A DNA stretch of 64,000 nucleotides from Rhizobium sp. CIAT894 (GCF_000172795.2 NZ_CP020949.1:124001-188000); one strand, 5' to 3'. Numbered from the stretch's first letter, positions 53,888 through 63,658 are shown. Translations and numbers: made by a program. Notes: generated by a model from the letters alone, not told the origin.

Positions 53888-54835
53888 TCACTTGGGGAGG
53901 AAATCCTTGCAGTTCTGGTTCGTCACGAGCGGCGCGTCGAGATAGACGGTCTTCGACGGGATGACCTTTGCCGGGTCTTCCTTTTTCTCGACGATGGCCT
54001 CGATCCAGTCGCCGACCTGTACGCCCATCTTCTCGAAGGGCTGGCTGACGGTGGCGATCATCAGACTGTCCGGCTTGCAGACTTCTTCGACCGCTTGCGG
54101 ATGTCCGTCGATGCCGATGACCTTGACGTTTTTCAGGCCCGCAGCGGTCAGCGCGTTGATAGCAGCCTGTGCCGGCTCGTCCCACGGCGCCCAGACGGCA
54201 TTGATCTGATCGCCGAAGCGGGCTGCGTAATCCTGCATCGTCGATGTCGTGTCTTCGAAGAAGGCGGTGTAGTCGATATTGTGTTCGGCCAGAACCTTGA
54301 TGTCGGGATATTCCTTGAGGATGGTCTCCATCACGTCGCCGCGCTTGCGCGTTCCGTGATGCTCGGCCATGCGCAGGAAAATGATGTTGCCCTTGCCGCC
54401 CAGCTCATTGAGAAGGTACGGAGACACGCTTGAGGACATGGCCCAGTTGTTGGTAGTGATATCGACCATCACACCGGTGATATAACCGCTATCGACTGTA
54501 AAGACCGGGATCTTGGCGGCAATGGCCGCATCCAGGGCTGCCCGCGATGCGCGCAGATCGGCCATGGTGATGACGATGGCGTCCACGCCACGCGAGGCCG
54601 CGTCCTGCAGGTTTGACGCCGTCCGCTCGCCCGATCCGCCGCTGTCGAGCAGGCTGATCTTCCAGTCCTTGCCCTTTTCCTTCAGCCAGCCGTCGAAACC
54701 GGCCTTCACCCGCTGCTCTGACTGCGCCGCAGCGTTGGCATGGACCCATGCGATGTCCATGGCGCTCGCACTGGCAGCGCCCATAAGAATTGTCATAGCG
54801 GTGGCCGCAGCCATCCGCTTCAGGAATTTGGTCAT
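53888..54835 (-). CDS. Sugar-binding periplasmic protein (RbsB type)
   Basis: 315-residue type I binding protein. Sec signal MTKFLKRMAAATAMTILMGA with cleavage near ASASA (about residue 25); mature start MDIAWVHANAAAQSEQ; then SLLDSGGSGERTASNLQDA and a hinge VIGIDGHPQAVEEV. ATG 54835 has GGAGAA 5 bases upstream. First gene of the operon, opposite the SorC regulator. The sugar is unknown. Confidence 0.9.
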   Translation of the reverse strand: MTKFLKRMAAATAMTILMGAASASAMDIAWVHANAAAQSEQRVKAGFDGWLKEKGKDWKISLLDSGGSGERTASNLQDAASRGVDAIVITMADLRASRAALDAAIAAKIPVFTVDSGYITGVMVDITTNNWAMSSSVSPYLLNELGGKGNIIFLRMAEHHGTRKRGDVMETILKEYPDIKVLAEHNIDYTAFFEDTTSTMQDYAARFGDQINAVWAPWDEPAQAAINALTAAGLKNVKVIGIDGHPQAVEEVCKPDSLMIATVSQPFEKMGVQVGDWIEAIVEKKEDPAKVIPSKTVYLDAPLVTNQNCKDFLPK

Positions 54836-54926
54836 TGCGTTCTCCTCCGCATACGGGTCGTCCACATTGACCCGCTTCACAATTCGCGGTCATTAACAGC
54901 GAATGACATGATGTAATTTGACTTAG

Positions 54927-54957
54927 TTACAAATGTCAAACAAAAATACATTTGTAA
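54927..54957. promoter_or_regulatory. Operator-like inverted repeat TTACAAATG-N13-CATTTGTAA
   Basis: Perfect 9-bp arms 13 bases apart, in the 135-bp AT-rich gap between the binding-protein and SorC genes, 13 bp before the SorC ATG. A third related half (GTAATTTGAC, about 54913) lies beside it. Likely SorC-type regulator site controlling both directions. Confidence 0.65.
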
Positions 54958-54970
54958 TTTGGGAGGAAGC

Positions 54971-55945
54971 ATGTCCGATACAGAAGAAGCCCTGATGGTG
55001 CGCGCCGCATGGTTTTATTATGTTGGTGGCCTCAACCAGGAGCAGACAGCCACACGGCTCGGGGTCACGCGCGCGCGTGTCAACAAAATGCTCTCGGAAG
55101 CCCGCGACAGCGGATTGGTCAGCATTTCCATCGACCATCAGCGCGTTGGCATGCTGCCGGTCGAGGACCTTCTGCGGGAGCGCTTCCGGCTTGATTTCTG
55201 CATTTCCACACCGGCCTTCGGCTTCAAGGAAGCCAAGGATGTGGAGATCGAGGTGCGAAAGCAGATCGCCTTCCGGGCGGTCGGCGTTGCCGCTGCCAAC
55301 CATTTGAAATCGCTTCTATCAGAAAGCGAATCGGTGACCATCGGCACCGGATGGGGTCGCACCATCGAGCAAATGACGCTGCAGCTTGCTGGCGTTCGCG
55401 CGCCCCATGCCCGCTTCATTTCCATCATGGGGTCGCTGACCGCAAACAGCGCTTACAATCCGTTTGAGGTGGTACATGCGCTGGCACGGCGAACGGGTGG
55501 CGAGGGTTTTTTTCTGCCGGTCCCGTTCATTGCGGATACGATCGAAGACAGAATGGTCCTTTTGTCGCAACGCTCAGTCGTCAAAGCGCTGGAGATCGCC
55601 CGCTCGGCAGCGGTGTGCTTCATCAGCGCAGGTGAACTGACGGAGACCTCTCTGTTGCGCCGTCAAGGCATGATCTCGCGCGCCGAACTGGAAAGCCTCA
55701 GACGATGTGGGGCAGTCGGTGACACCAACGGAATTTTCTTCGACAGCGAAGGAAAGCAGGTTGACCACGATCTCAACAGAAGAACGATTGCCCTCGGCTT
55801 CGACGAACTGATGAAGATTCCCGTGATCCTGCTGATCGCTGGACAGGAGAAATCAGCTGCAGCAAGAGGGCTGCTGAAGAGCGGTGTCGTCAACGGGCTT
55901 GTTATCGACGGAGACGCCGCCGAGGCTCTTGTTGCCCTTGGTTAA
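54971..55945 (+). CDS. SorC/DeoR-type sugar-responsive regulator
   Basis: 324 residues: N-terminal helix-turn-helix (YVGGLNQEQTATRLGVTRARVNKML in two helices), then a sugar-binding domain (about 60-320) of the SorC/CggR fold with TIGTGWGRTIEQM. ATG 54971 is chosen (GGGAGGAAG upstream). Divergent from the ten-gene sugar operon, which it should control through the palindrome just upstream; the effector is probably a phosphorylated sugar made by the FGGY kinase. Confidence 0.9.
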   Translation: MSDTEEALMVRAAWFYYVGGLNQEQTATRLGVTRARVNKMLSEARDSGLVSISIDHQRVGMLPVEDLLRERFRLDFCISTPAFGFKEAKDVEIEVRKQIAFRAVGVAAANHLKSLLSESESVTIGTGWGRTIEQMTLQLAGVRAPHARFISIMGSLTANSAYNPFEVVHALARRTGGEGFFLPVPFIADTIEDRMVLLSQRSVVKALEIARSAAVCFISAGELTETSLLRRQGMISRAELESLRRCGAVGDTNGIFFDSEGKQVDHDLNRRTIALGFDELMKIPVILLIAGQEKSAAARGLLKSGVVNGLVIDGDAAEALVALG

Positions 55946-55991
55946 GGTGTCGGAACGCCATCATGGCAACTGCCAGGCGAATGGTCGTCTA

Positions 55992-57086
55992 TCAGTCTAG
56001 CCTTAATGCCTCGCCGGTGCTTTTCAGGAAGAAATGCATCTTTTCCGGATCAATCGGGACATCGATCATGTCTTCGGGCCTGACCCGGGATGCGGCGTGG
56101 ATCTGAGCGGTAAAGGCACTCGCACCAGCTTTCCCGATGGCAAGTGTGTGAGGGCCGAGAGGTTCGATGTCCGCGACGTGCACGCGAATCGTCGGAAAGG
56201 CCGGGTCCGCAGTCATCGTATGCTCCGGCCGAATACCGAGAACGACTGCCTGGCCAATACCCGCCGAGAGATGCTTCACCATGCGCGCGGGAACGGTAAT
56301 GGCTACATCGCCGTCCGCCCGGAAAACAACGCCGCCGCCGTCAGCCTCCAGCCTCCCTTCGACAAAATTCATACTGGGGGCGCCGATGAAGGCCGCGACG
56401 AAGAGATTTTTGGGAGACTCATACAGCGTGATCGGATCGGCCGCCTGCTCGATGCGTCCCTGGTTCATGACCACGACGCGATCGGCCATGGTCATCGCTT
56501 CCACCTGGTCATGAGTGACATAGACTATTGTCGTCTGCAGACGACGATGCAGCAGTTTGATCTCGGTGCGCATCTCGATACGCAGCTTGGCGTCCAGATT
56601 GGACAGAGGCTCGTCGAACAGAAAGACATCCGGCTGACGCACGATGGCCCGGCCGATGGCGACGCGCTGACGTTGACCGCCCGAAAGCGCGCTCGGTTTG
56701 CGGTTGAGATAGGCACCGAGATTGAGAATGCGTGCGGCATTCGCAACTGCGGCATTGATGTCCTCCTTTGGCGTTCCACGCACCTTCATGCCGTAGCCGA
56801 TGTTTTCGGCAACTGTCATATGTGGATAGAGCGCATAATTCTGAAACACCATCGAGCAATTGCGCAGACCTGGACGCAACGTCGTAACGTCCCGCTCGCC
56901 GATGCGGATTTCTCCGGATGTCGCCTGTTCTAGCCCCGCAATCATCCGCAGCGTGGTTGTCTTACCGCAGCCGGAAGGCCCGACGAGAACCACGAATTCC
57001 TTGTCGGCAATCACCAGATCGAGCGGAGGAATGACCGCTACGCTGCCAAAAGACTTGGTGACCTGATCCAAACGCACCTGCGACAT
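55992..57086 (-). CDS. Sugar ABC transporter ATPase (UgpC/MalK type)
   Basis: 364 residues. NBD about 4-235: Walker [10 protein letters not shown], signature LSGGQRQR, Walker [12 protein letters not shown], switch His in YVTHDQ. The C-terminal MalK-like regulatory domain follows. Last gene of the fucU-kinase-permease-permease-binding protein-ATPase operon. Confidence 0.93.
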   Translation of the reverse strand: MSQVRLDQVTKSFGSVAVIPPLDLVIADKEFVVLVGPSGCGKTTTLRMIAGLEQATSGEIRIGERDVTTLRPGLRNCSMVFQNYALYPHMTVAENIGYGMKVRGTPKEDINAAVANAARILNLGAYLNRKPSALSGGQRQRVAIGRAIVRQPDVFLFDEPLSNLDAKLRIEMRTEIKLLHRRLQTTIVYVTHDQVEAMTMADRVVVMNQGRIEQAADPITLYESPKNLFVAAFIGAPSMNFVEGRLEADGGGVVFRADGDVAITVPARMVKHLSAGIGQAVVLGIRPEHTMTADPAFPTIRVHVADIEPLGPHTLAIGKAGASAFTAQIHAASRVRPEDMIDVPIDPEKMHFFLKSTGEALRLD

Positions 57087-57160
57087 GCTGTAACCTTTTC
57101 ATGAGAACTCCATCGCCTGCCCTAAGCGGTGATGGTTCTTTCTTCCTTCCACGATGTCTG

Positions 57161-57189
57161 ATCCCATCCCGGCACCGCGGGGATGGGAT
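57161..57189 (-). repeat. Stem-loop after the binding-protein gene
   Basis: ATCCCATCCC and GGGATGGGAT form a perfect 10-bp stem with a 9-base loop between the binding-protein and ATPase genes. No T run. Likely RNA stabiliser. Confidence 0.6.
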
Positions 57190-57202
57190 TTATTGGGGAC
57201 GC

Positions 57203-58657
57203 CTACTTCGCAGGAAGGCCCATCGACGAGCGATAGGCTGCCAATTGCTTGTCACGACCAAACTCGTCCGTCAGCTTGTTCCATCCGTCTGCCACGGTAT
57301 CGAGCGCCTGCTGCGGCGTCACTTCTCCAGCTAACGCCTTGGAAAGCTCGATCTCGAGAATTTCCGTATAGGAGAAGTAGCCCGGCAGGCGCATGTCGAG
57401 TGCCGTGTTTTTGGCGGTCACCGCGTCCTTCTGGCTTCCAAGATATTCCTTGGCCTCACGCTCGGAAAAGATCTTCGACCACAACGCCGTATTTGTCGTG
57501 TGCGACAGACGGTACGGGTTGACGCCTGTGCCGCCGGTGATGGCCGCCTGACCGGAAACCGCCGGGCTCGTCAGGAACTGGATATAGTTCCAAGCGGCCT
57601 CCTGGTTCTTGGAAGACGACGGTACGGCTGCCTGCCAACCGCCGAAGGCCATGAAGGAAGTCTGGACGACCTCGGGCTGCTTGTCCCACTTTTTGGTCTT
57701 GTAGTTCCAGATCTCGTCGGATCCCGGCAGGGATGCCGAACCGACGTTGCCGGCGACCTTGGACTGCTTCGGGTCGGCGGCGATGACGCCGGTATCGCCC
57801 CAGCCAATCGATTCCGCGACCTGGCCACCGGCAAAGGCGGCATTGACTTCGCCGAAGGAGAAGTTCAGCGCATTTGGCGGTGCCAGTTTCGAGGCGCGAA
57901 TATATTCCTCCAGGCCGCGGACCCAGCCCGGATTGTTGACCTGCGCATCCATCGTGTCAGGATCGAAGAACATGCCGCCGGGATTGTCGGGATGGCTGGT
58001 GTATCCCGCCACGTGACTGAACAGGAACCAGAACTGCTGGCCACCACGGCGGAAGGCTTCCGCCGTGCCCCAGAGGCCCTTGTCCGGCTGCTGGAAGAAC
58101 TCGGCGATATCGAGATATTCCTTCCAGGTCTTCGGCGGCGCGAGATCATGGCCGTACTTTTCCTTGAAGGCCTTCTGGTTGTCGGCGTTCTCGAAAAGGT
58201 CGATGCGGTAGGTATAGGTATGCGCGTCACCATCCATGGTCTGCGACAGGACCTTGCCGTTCCAGACCATCAGTTGCTCGCGGTAAACCGGGGCAATGTC
58301 CTCCCAGTCGGCACCCGATTGCATCGTTTTCGGCATTTCCGAGAGATAGTCGGTGAAGTCCGGTGCCCAGGCCGGTGCGAAGGCGACCACGTCGAACGTG
58401 TCTTCGCCCGAGGTCAGCGAGGTTACGATCTTCGGATAGAGTTCCGACCACGGAAATTCGACGACATTAACCTTGCCGCAGGTCTTTTCTTCCCAGCCCT
58501 TGGCCGCGAGTTGCAGCGCAGAGGCGATATATGGCCCCGTCTGCGTCGTGGCGGTGAGCGTGACACCGGTATAATCCGGTTCGCACGCAAGCGCGGTTGT
58601 GGTGCCCGCCGCAGCAAGCAGGGCCGCGGCCGTCGAACTCAATAGCAAACTTCTCAT
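57203..58657 (-). CDS. Sugar ABC transporter substrate-binding protein (UgpB/MalE type)
   Basis: 484 residues, type II binding fold. N-terminal signal MRSLLLSSTAAALLAAAG, cleavage near ALA (about residue 24). Mature features are YPKIVTSLTSGEDTFDVV and GGWQAAVPSSSKNQEAAW. GGGGAGG lies 6 bases before ATG 58657. It follows the permease gene by 44 bp. Longer than the 400-430 usual for the group. Confidence 0.92.
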   Translation of the reverse strand: MRSLLLSSTAAALLAAAGTTTALACEPDYTGVTLTATTQTGPYIASALQLAAKGWEEKTCGKVNVVEFPWSELYPKIVTSLTSGEDTFDVVAFAPAWAPDFTDYLSEMPKTMQSGADWEDIAPVYREQLMVWNGKVLSQTMDGDAHTYTYRIDLFENADNQKAFKEKYGHDLAPPKTWKEYLDIAEFFQQPDKGLWGTAEAFRRGGQQFWFLFSHVAGYTSHPDNPGGMFFDPDTMDAQVNNPGWVRGLEEYIRASKLAPPNALNFSFGEVNAAFAGGQVAESIGWGDTGVIAADPKQSKVAGNVGSASLPGSDEIWNYKTKKWDKQPEVVQTSFMAFGGWQAAVPSSSKNQEAAWNYIQFLTSPAVSGQAAITGGTGVNPYRLSHTTNTALWSKIFSEREAKEYLGSQKDAVTAKNTALDMRLPGYFSYTEILEIELSKALAGEVTPQQALDTVADGWNKLTDEFGRDKQLAAYRSSMGLPAK

Positions 58658-58701
58658 GTTTTCCTCCCCGGAATTGAACAATGACTAGGGTTGTTGAACG
58701 G

Positions 58702-59730
58702 TCACTTTATCGCTCCTAAAAGCAGGCCAGACCGCATCAGCCTGCTCAAAATGCCCGCCATGACGACCATGGGTATGATCGCGACCAGGGCGGCTGCCGA
58801 TATCGCCCACCATTCGTCGCCGCGCTGGCTGTTCTGGCCTGCGACGAGAATGGGAAGGGTCTGCCATTTGGCATTGGTCAGGAAGAGTGCGAACAGGAAT
58901 TCGTTCCAGACGAAGGCCAGCGTGATCATGAATGTCGCGATCAGGCCTGGCTTGGACATCGGCAGGACGATACCGAAGAAAATTCTCCACGACGGCACAT
59001 TGTCGACCATCGCCGCCTCCTCGACTTCAACCGGCAGTGCCGCGAAGAAATCGCGCATTAGCCAGATCACGATCGGCAGCGAGAAAGCGACATAGGCGAA
59101 GGTGAGGCCTATATAGGTATCCACCAGCTTGAACCCCATCTTGCCCATTTCCGTATACATCAGGAACAGGGCGAAGGCGGCAACGATCGGTGGAAACATG
59201 CGCTGGCTCACGAACCAGAAGACGATATCGTCATTGCCGAGGACCGGCCCAGGAAGCTTGATCCGGCTGGAACCGATGGCGAGCGTAAGCGCTGCCACAA
59301 AGGCGTAGATCAGCGAAATAGCCTGTCCATAGCCCAGCACATGGCGGCCAAGCAGATATCCGCCGAAGGCGATGACGACGAAAATCACGCCGGACAGCAG
59401 CTTGACCTCGAAGGTAAAGCGCACCAGCGCATAGGCTGCCATTGATCCGATGAAGGTGGCCAGCACCGATGCCGAAAGCCCGATGATCGTCGAGGCGATG
59501 AAGGTGTTGTAGAACTGGCCGCGCGCGCCCGACAGAAGCTCGCTCCAGGCCGTCAGCGTCGGGTCGAAATCGACGAACGGAATATAGGTCGGCCCGCCGA
59601 CGACGCCGAGCGGCGATTTGAACGAGGTGATCGCCACCCAGTAAAGCGGAAAGAAGGTGAAGGCGAGCCACAGCAGGCAGCCTGCGAGCGCCCACCAGCG
59701 GCCGGATCCTTTGAGGTTGCGCACGCTCAT
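58702..59730 (-). CDS. Sugar ABC transporter permease (UgpE/MalG type)
   Basis: 342 residues, six or more transmembrane segments; the coupling loop EEAAMVDNVPSWRIFFGIVLP is in the C-terminal half. Longer than the usual 270-280: an extra hydrophobic region (about 95-165) is inserted between the first segments. It overlaps the partner permease gene by 4 bp. Confidence 0.9.
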   Translation of the reverse strand: MSVRNLKGSGRWWALAGCLLWLAFTFFPLYWVAITSFKSPLGVVGGPTYIPFVDFDPTLTAWSELLSGARGQFYNTFIASTIIGLSASVLATFIGSMAAYALVRFTFEVKLLSGVIFVVIAFGGYLLGRHVLGYGQAISLIYAFVAALTLAIGSSRIKLPGPVLGNDDIVFWFVSQRMFPPIVAAFALFLMYTEMGKMGFKLVDTYIGLTFAYVAFSLPIVIWLMRDFFAALPVEVEEAAMVDNVPSWRIFFGIVLPMSKPGLIATFMITLAFVWNEFLFALFLTNAKWQTLPILVAGQNSQRGDEWWAISAAALVAIIPMVVMAGILSRLMRSGLLLGAIK

Positions 59731-60602
59731 TTGTGCTTCTCCAGATATGGCTTCAGGATGGCAAGATAGACGAGCCCGATCACGGTAATGACGATCAGGA
59801 ACAGGAAGGACAGGGCGGACGTGTAGCCGAGGTTGAACTTCTTGAAGCCCTCCTGATACGCGAACAAGGTGAGCGTTTCGGTCGAAATGCCAGGTCCTCC
59901 GCCGGTCATCACAAACACCGTATCGATGATCTTGTAACTCTCGATGAGGCGAATGAAGACCACCGCCACCGAAATCGGTAGCATCATCGGGAAAGTGATC
60001 CCCCAGAACTGCTGCCAGGGACTGGCATTTTCAAGCGCGGCAGCCTCGTAGACATCGTCCGGCAGGGTTTGCAGCCCGGCAAGAAGCATCAGGATGACGA
60101 AGGGTGTCCACTGCCACACTTCGACGGAAATAATGGCGCCGATAGCCCATCTGGTTTGCGTCAGGAACGGCAGATTGGGAAAGCCGAAGGCGGTCATCAA
60201 CTCGTTGAGCGGACCCATCGTGGGATTGAGGATCTGGCGGGCAATGAGCGCGACGGCAACGGGCGCCACGAGCATTGGCACCAGGAAGCTGACCCGGAAC
60301 AAACCTTCGCCGGGCACGCGACGGTTGAGCGCCAGCGCCACGGAAAAACCGATGACATACTGCAGCGTCACGGCGATAAAAGCGATGATCGTCGTCGTCC
60401 AGGCGACATTCCAGAAGCGCGGGTTCTGGAGCAGTTCCGCATAGTTGCCGAAGCCGACGAAATGCGCGGGGATCGGCGGCACGAGCCTTAGGCTCATGAA
60501 GCTGGTCGTCAGCGAATAGATCAGCGGAAAGATCGAGATCACCAGGACGATCAGCAGGGCAGGCCAGATGAAGAAATGTTTGACCGGATCGTTGCGGGTC
60601 AT
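59727..60602 (-). CDS. Sugar ABC transporter permease (UgpA/MalF type)
   Basis: 291 residues, six transmembrane segments, with coupling loop YEAAALENASPWQQFWGITFPMM. It overlaps the kinase gene by 4 bp and the partner permease gene by 4 bp, so all three are translationally coupled. Confidence 0.92.
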   Translation of the reverse strand: MTRNDPVKHFFIWPALLIVLVISIFPLIYSLTTSFMSLRLVPPIPAHFVGFGNYAELLQNPRFWNVAWTTTIIAFIAVTLQYVIGFSVALALNRRVPGEGLFRVSFLVPMLVAPVAVALIARQILNPTMGPLNELMTAFGFPNLPFLTQTRWAIGAIISVEVWQWTPFVILMLLAGLQTLPDDVYEAAALENASPWQQFWGITFPMMLPISVAVVFIRLIESYKIIDTVFVMTGGGPGISTETLTLFAYQEGFKKFNLGYTSALSFLFLIVITVIGLVYLAILKPYLEKHK

Positions 60603-61531
60603 GCGGCGCCCCTTTCCTGGAGAAGCGCCTCGATTTCCTCGATCTTCGGCATCGCAGGCGCGGTACCCCGCCGCGTCACAGCAATACCGGCGGTCGCGCA
60701 GCCAAAGCGCACGGCCTCGACCGGACTAGCGCCCCGCGAGAGCGCTGCCGAGAAGCCACCGACAAATGCGTCGCCGGCGCCGGTGGTATCGATGACGGCT
60801 CCCGACGAGATCGCCGGAACATGAACCGATTGCCCGGCCGTATGATAGAGCACACCGCGACCACCCAGGGTGATCAGCGCGGCTTTCGCGCCCTTGGCAA
60901 GAAAGGCGTCGCCAGCCCGTCTGGCGTCGTCGAGCGTGTCGAGCGGAAAACCGACGATGGCGGCTGCTTCGGTTTCGTTTGGCACGATATAGTCACAGAG
61001 CGGATAGATCGTGTCTGGAAACGGCTCGGCCGGCGCAGGATTGAAAACAGTGGTGACGCCGGCCGCATGGGCGATTTCGAGGGCACGCTGCGCCGCTTCG
61101 GCCGGTTGTTCGAGCTGGGTCACGAAAACAGCCGATTGCTCGATGGTCTCGCGTGCCGCCTCGACATCACCAACGCCGATGGTGCCTGCGGCACCTGGAT
61201 AGACAATAATCGCATTGTCGCCGTCACCGTCATTGACGTAGATGAAGGCCGCGCCGGTCGGCATATCGTCCATCTGCACGACTTTCGGCGTCACCCCTTC
61301 TTCCGCGTAGGTCTTCAGCGCCATATCGCCGAACGTGTCGCGGCCAATCTTTGAGATGAAGGAGACTGCACCACCGGCGCGAGCAGCGGCAACCGCCTGA
61401 TTGGAACCCTTGCCGCCAGGACCTACGGAAAAACCCGTCCCGGTGATGGTTTCACCGACGTTGGGCATGCGCCTGGCCAGATAGGCCGTGTCGGCGACGA
61501 AAATCCCGAGGATCGAAACACCCGCCTTCAT
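60599..61531 (-). CDS. PfkB-family carbohydrate kinase (ribokinase-like)
   Basis: 310 residues. N-terminal PfkB signature GPGGKGSNQAVAAARAG near 40, C-terminal signature DTTGAGDAFVGGF with the catalytic Asp near 254. It phosphorylates the imported sugar, perhaps ribose-like. ATG 61531 (MKAGVSI) has AAGGGAA upstream; the longer frame overlaps the mutarotase gene. It starts 11 bp after that gene. Confidence 0.92.
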   Translation of the reverse strand: MKAGVSILGIFVADTAYLARRMPNVGETITGTGFSVGPGGKGSNQAVAAARAGGAVSFISKIGRDTFGDMALKTYAEEGVTPKVVQMDDMPTGAAFIYVNDGDGDNAIIVYPGAAGTIGVGDVEAARETIEQSAVFVTQLEQPAEAAQRALEIAHAAGVTTVFNPAPAEPFPDTIYPLCDYIVPNETEAAAIVGFPLDTLDDARRAGDAFLAKGAKAALITLGGRGVLYHTAGQSVHVPAISSGAVIDTTGAGDAFVGGFSAALSRGASPVEAVRFGCATAGIAVTRRGTAPAMPKIEEIEALLQERGAA

Positions 61532-61542
61532 GATCGTTCCCT

Positions 61543-61998
61543 TCAAACGGTTTCCGGCGGAATCACGCCTTTGGTGAACAGAAAGCAGCCGTAGAAGCGG
61601 GTTTCGCCGGTGGCGATGACGCAATACGCGTTTTTGGCTTCCTCATAAAAGGCGAAACGCTCGATGCCATACATCTGCGCCGGCTTACCCTCTGCAGCGT
61701 CGACTTCGGCCTGGACTTCCTGCTGCACCGGCGGAATCTCGTCCGGCGCGCCCGTGATTTCCATGCGTCCGGCAGATGGCTGCAGCGGCGTATCCAGCGG
61801 CATCACCGAAAGAATGGCTTTGATGGCGCGGGTGGTGGAGACATTGTCGATCCGCAGCAGCTTGCCGAGCACCGTTTGACGGGCAATGGAATCCGAAGGG
61901 AAATTGGTGTCGGAAACGACGACCGTGTCGCCATGCCCCATGGAGCGGAGCGCGTGCAGCACGTCCGCGTTCAGAGCCGGATCGATATTCTTCAGCAT
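61543..61998 (-). CDS. RbsD/FucU-family sugar mutarotase
   Basis: 151 residues, beginning MLKNIDPALNADVLHALRSMG with the family HGD (MGHGDTVVVSD) and ending near YGCFLFTKGVI. FucU-like rather than RbsD by length and start. It speeds anomer exchange of the sugar. GGGAGG lies 7 bases before ATG 61998. First gene of the operon. Confidence 0.9.
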   Translation of the reverse strand: MLKNIDPALNADVLHALRSMGHGDTVVVSDTNFPSDSIARQTVLGKLLRIDNVSTTRAIKAILSVMPLDTPLQPSAGRMEITGAPDEIPPVQQEVQAEVDAAEGKPAQMYGIERFAFYEEAKNAYCVIATGETRFYGCFLFTKGVIPPETV

Positions 61999-62574
61999 GG
62001 AAGTCCTCCCTTAATTGCACTATTTCACAGCGACGCTGCGCCGCAGAATGGACCCCACAACCGCCAGGCCTCTACGCCTTGCGGTTTCCTCAAGTTCCGT
62101 TTGCTCTCGTCTTTCGGAGCGGTTCTCCTACCGCTCAGGTGACCAGAGCTGGATCCCTTATTCTCCGTAGGGGATCCAGATATTCTTCACATCCACAGCG
62201 CGACGAAGATACAGCGCACCTTCGGCGGAGGCCTTTCTCCCTCACTCGAGTGCTTCCTCGAAATCTTCATGGAAGATAGGAGTTTTTAGCGCCTGGAGCA
62301 CAATGGTGGGATTGGTGGTACAATCCATTGGCTTGAGGCGCTTGACGGCTTCAACGTCAGCGGTGTCGGCGACTACCTTCGTCATTTGACGCAATTGCAC
62401 AAGCTTGTCCATGAACTGAATTTCTCTCTCATATCTATTCGGCAAGTGACAATCGCACAGCAATTCCGCACATCGATGGTGCTCCACGCCGGCTCAGCTC
62501 CGTGATTTGGTGCGGACATTTTCGAGCGCCACAGTCGTTAAGGCATCCTCCGTCCGCTTTCCAGAACGAACAGA
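61999..62574. other. 576-bp gap with transaldolase remnant
   Basis: The promoter of the fucU operon must lie at the left side. The middle holds a truncated transaldolase reading frame (62242-62412) and an in-frame tail (62158-62241); the remainder (62413-62574) shows nothing recognisable. Confidence 0.5.
62158..62412 (-). pseudogene. Truncated transaldolase joined to another remnant
   Basis: From ATG 62412 the frame reads MDKLVQLRQMTKVVADTADV and VKRLKPMDCTTNPTIVLQAL, the N terminus of transaldolase (TalB type, about 50 residues of 320), then stops at 62242. In the same frame beyond the stop comes a 27-codon piece ending VKNIWIPYGE and a stop at 62158, which looks like the end of another enzyme, perhaps an aldehyde dehydrogenase (not certain). 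The catalytic Lys region of transaldolase is gone. Confidence 0.7.
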
Positions 62575-63633
62575 TCAGGCTTTTTCGGACACGGCGCTCT
62601 TTGCTCTCCAGAATTCGAAAAGGAGCAACCGACCGAATATGCCCGTGCCTGCGCGGAGCGCGGAAACGCCGATCAGAAGTGCCCCCCAGATGGCAATTGT
62701 CAGGAACTGGCTAAAGTTCATCAAATTGAACGCGGAGGAGATCAGCTGCAAGAGCAGCAACGCAGCAAACAACCCTGATACTTTTCCGGTGCCGCCATAT
62801 GGATTGATGCCCCCCAGAACCGCCGCCAAGATGCTGATGAGAAGGAAACTCTCGCCATAGGACGCGTTGGCAGAATTGAATCGGGCCATCATTACAAGCC
62901 CGCCGCATCCTGCAAGCGCGCCCGATAAGGCATACGTCAAAAGCAAAACTCGTTTGACATGTATGCCCGAGAACTGGGCAGCTTTCTCGTTGGCGCCGAC
63001 AAGGTAGAGCTTCTGACCGAAGGATGATCGCCGAAGAACCACCGACACGAACACGCAAAGGACACCAAACAGCAGGAACGCAAGCGGTACGCCCAGAAAG
63101 GTTCCATTTCCAATCGCAACGATTGGATCTGGAAAGCCTGACAAGACATTTCCACGCGTCAGTCCAATGGCAAGACCCTTACAGGCGATCATGGTCCCCA
63201 GTGTGGCCAGAATGGGGGATACACCGAAATAGGCGATGATGAAGCCGTTCAGCAGGCCTACCAGGATTGCGACGGCGAGGCCCGCGGCAACCGCACCGAC
63301 TTGCCAGGTGAGCCAAAGCACGCTTCCGGAAGCGCCCCATGGAATTGTGAACTGCAATACCGACGCTATCGTCAAAGCGCAGAGATTGGCGGTCGAAATG
63401 ATCGACAAATTCAGCCCGCCGGAAAGGAGCGCAAGCATCATCGCAAGAGCAAGAATGCCAAGTTCCGGGGTCTGAAAGGCTATCGACTGAAATGTTCCCA
63501 CACTCAGTAGCCGATCGCCGAGAATGAGGCCAAACACCGCTAGAAGAGCCATGAAAATGGAAGCAAGCGTCACCGTCGTGGCGTTCTCTCGAACGAAACG
63601 GGATATGAGAGGTCGATTGGCAGACGGCTTCAT
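62575..63633 (-). CDS. ABC transporter permease, RbsC family
   Basis: 352 residues with about nine or ten hydrophobic segments and the loop motif LVGANEKAAQFSGIH. ATG 63633 is preceded by AGGAAAGAG. It follows another RbsC-like gene by 25 bp; the pair is the kind of dual-permease CUT2 importer used for autoinducer-2 or rhamnose-like sugars. Its ATPase and binding-protein genes would be to the right of the window. Confidence 0.92.
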   Translation of the reverse strand: MKPSANRPLISRFVRENATTVTLASIFMALLAVFGLILGDRLLSVGTFQSIAFQTPELGILALAMMLALLSGGLNLSIISTANLCALTIASVLQFTIPWGASGSVLWLTWQVGAVAAGLAVAILVGLLNGFIIAYFGVSPILATLGTMIACKGLAIGLTRGNVLSGFPDPIVAIGNGTFLGVPLAFLLFGVLCVFVSVVLRRSSFGQKLYLVGANEKAAQFSGIHVKRVLLLTYALSGALAGCGGLVMMARFNSANASYGESFLLISILAAVLGGINPYGGTGKVSGLFAALLLLQLISSAFNLMNFSQFLTIAIWGALLIGVSALRAGTGIFGRLLLFEFWRAKSAVSEKA

Positions 63634-63658
63634 GGTGATCTCTTTCCTAAGACGCGAG

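Noticed and set aside
52308..54185. A 625-codon version of the RbsA gene
   Set aside because: The first 121 codons overlap the binding-protein gene in another frame and are not RbsA-like; ATG 53822 has a good ribosome site.
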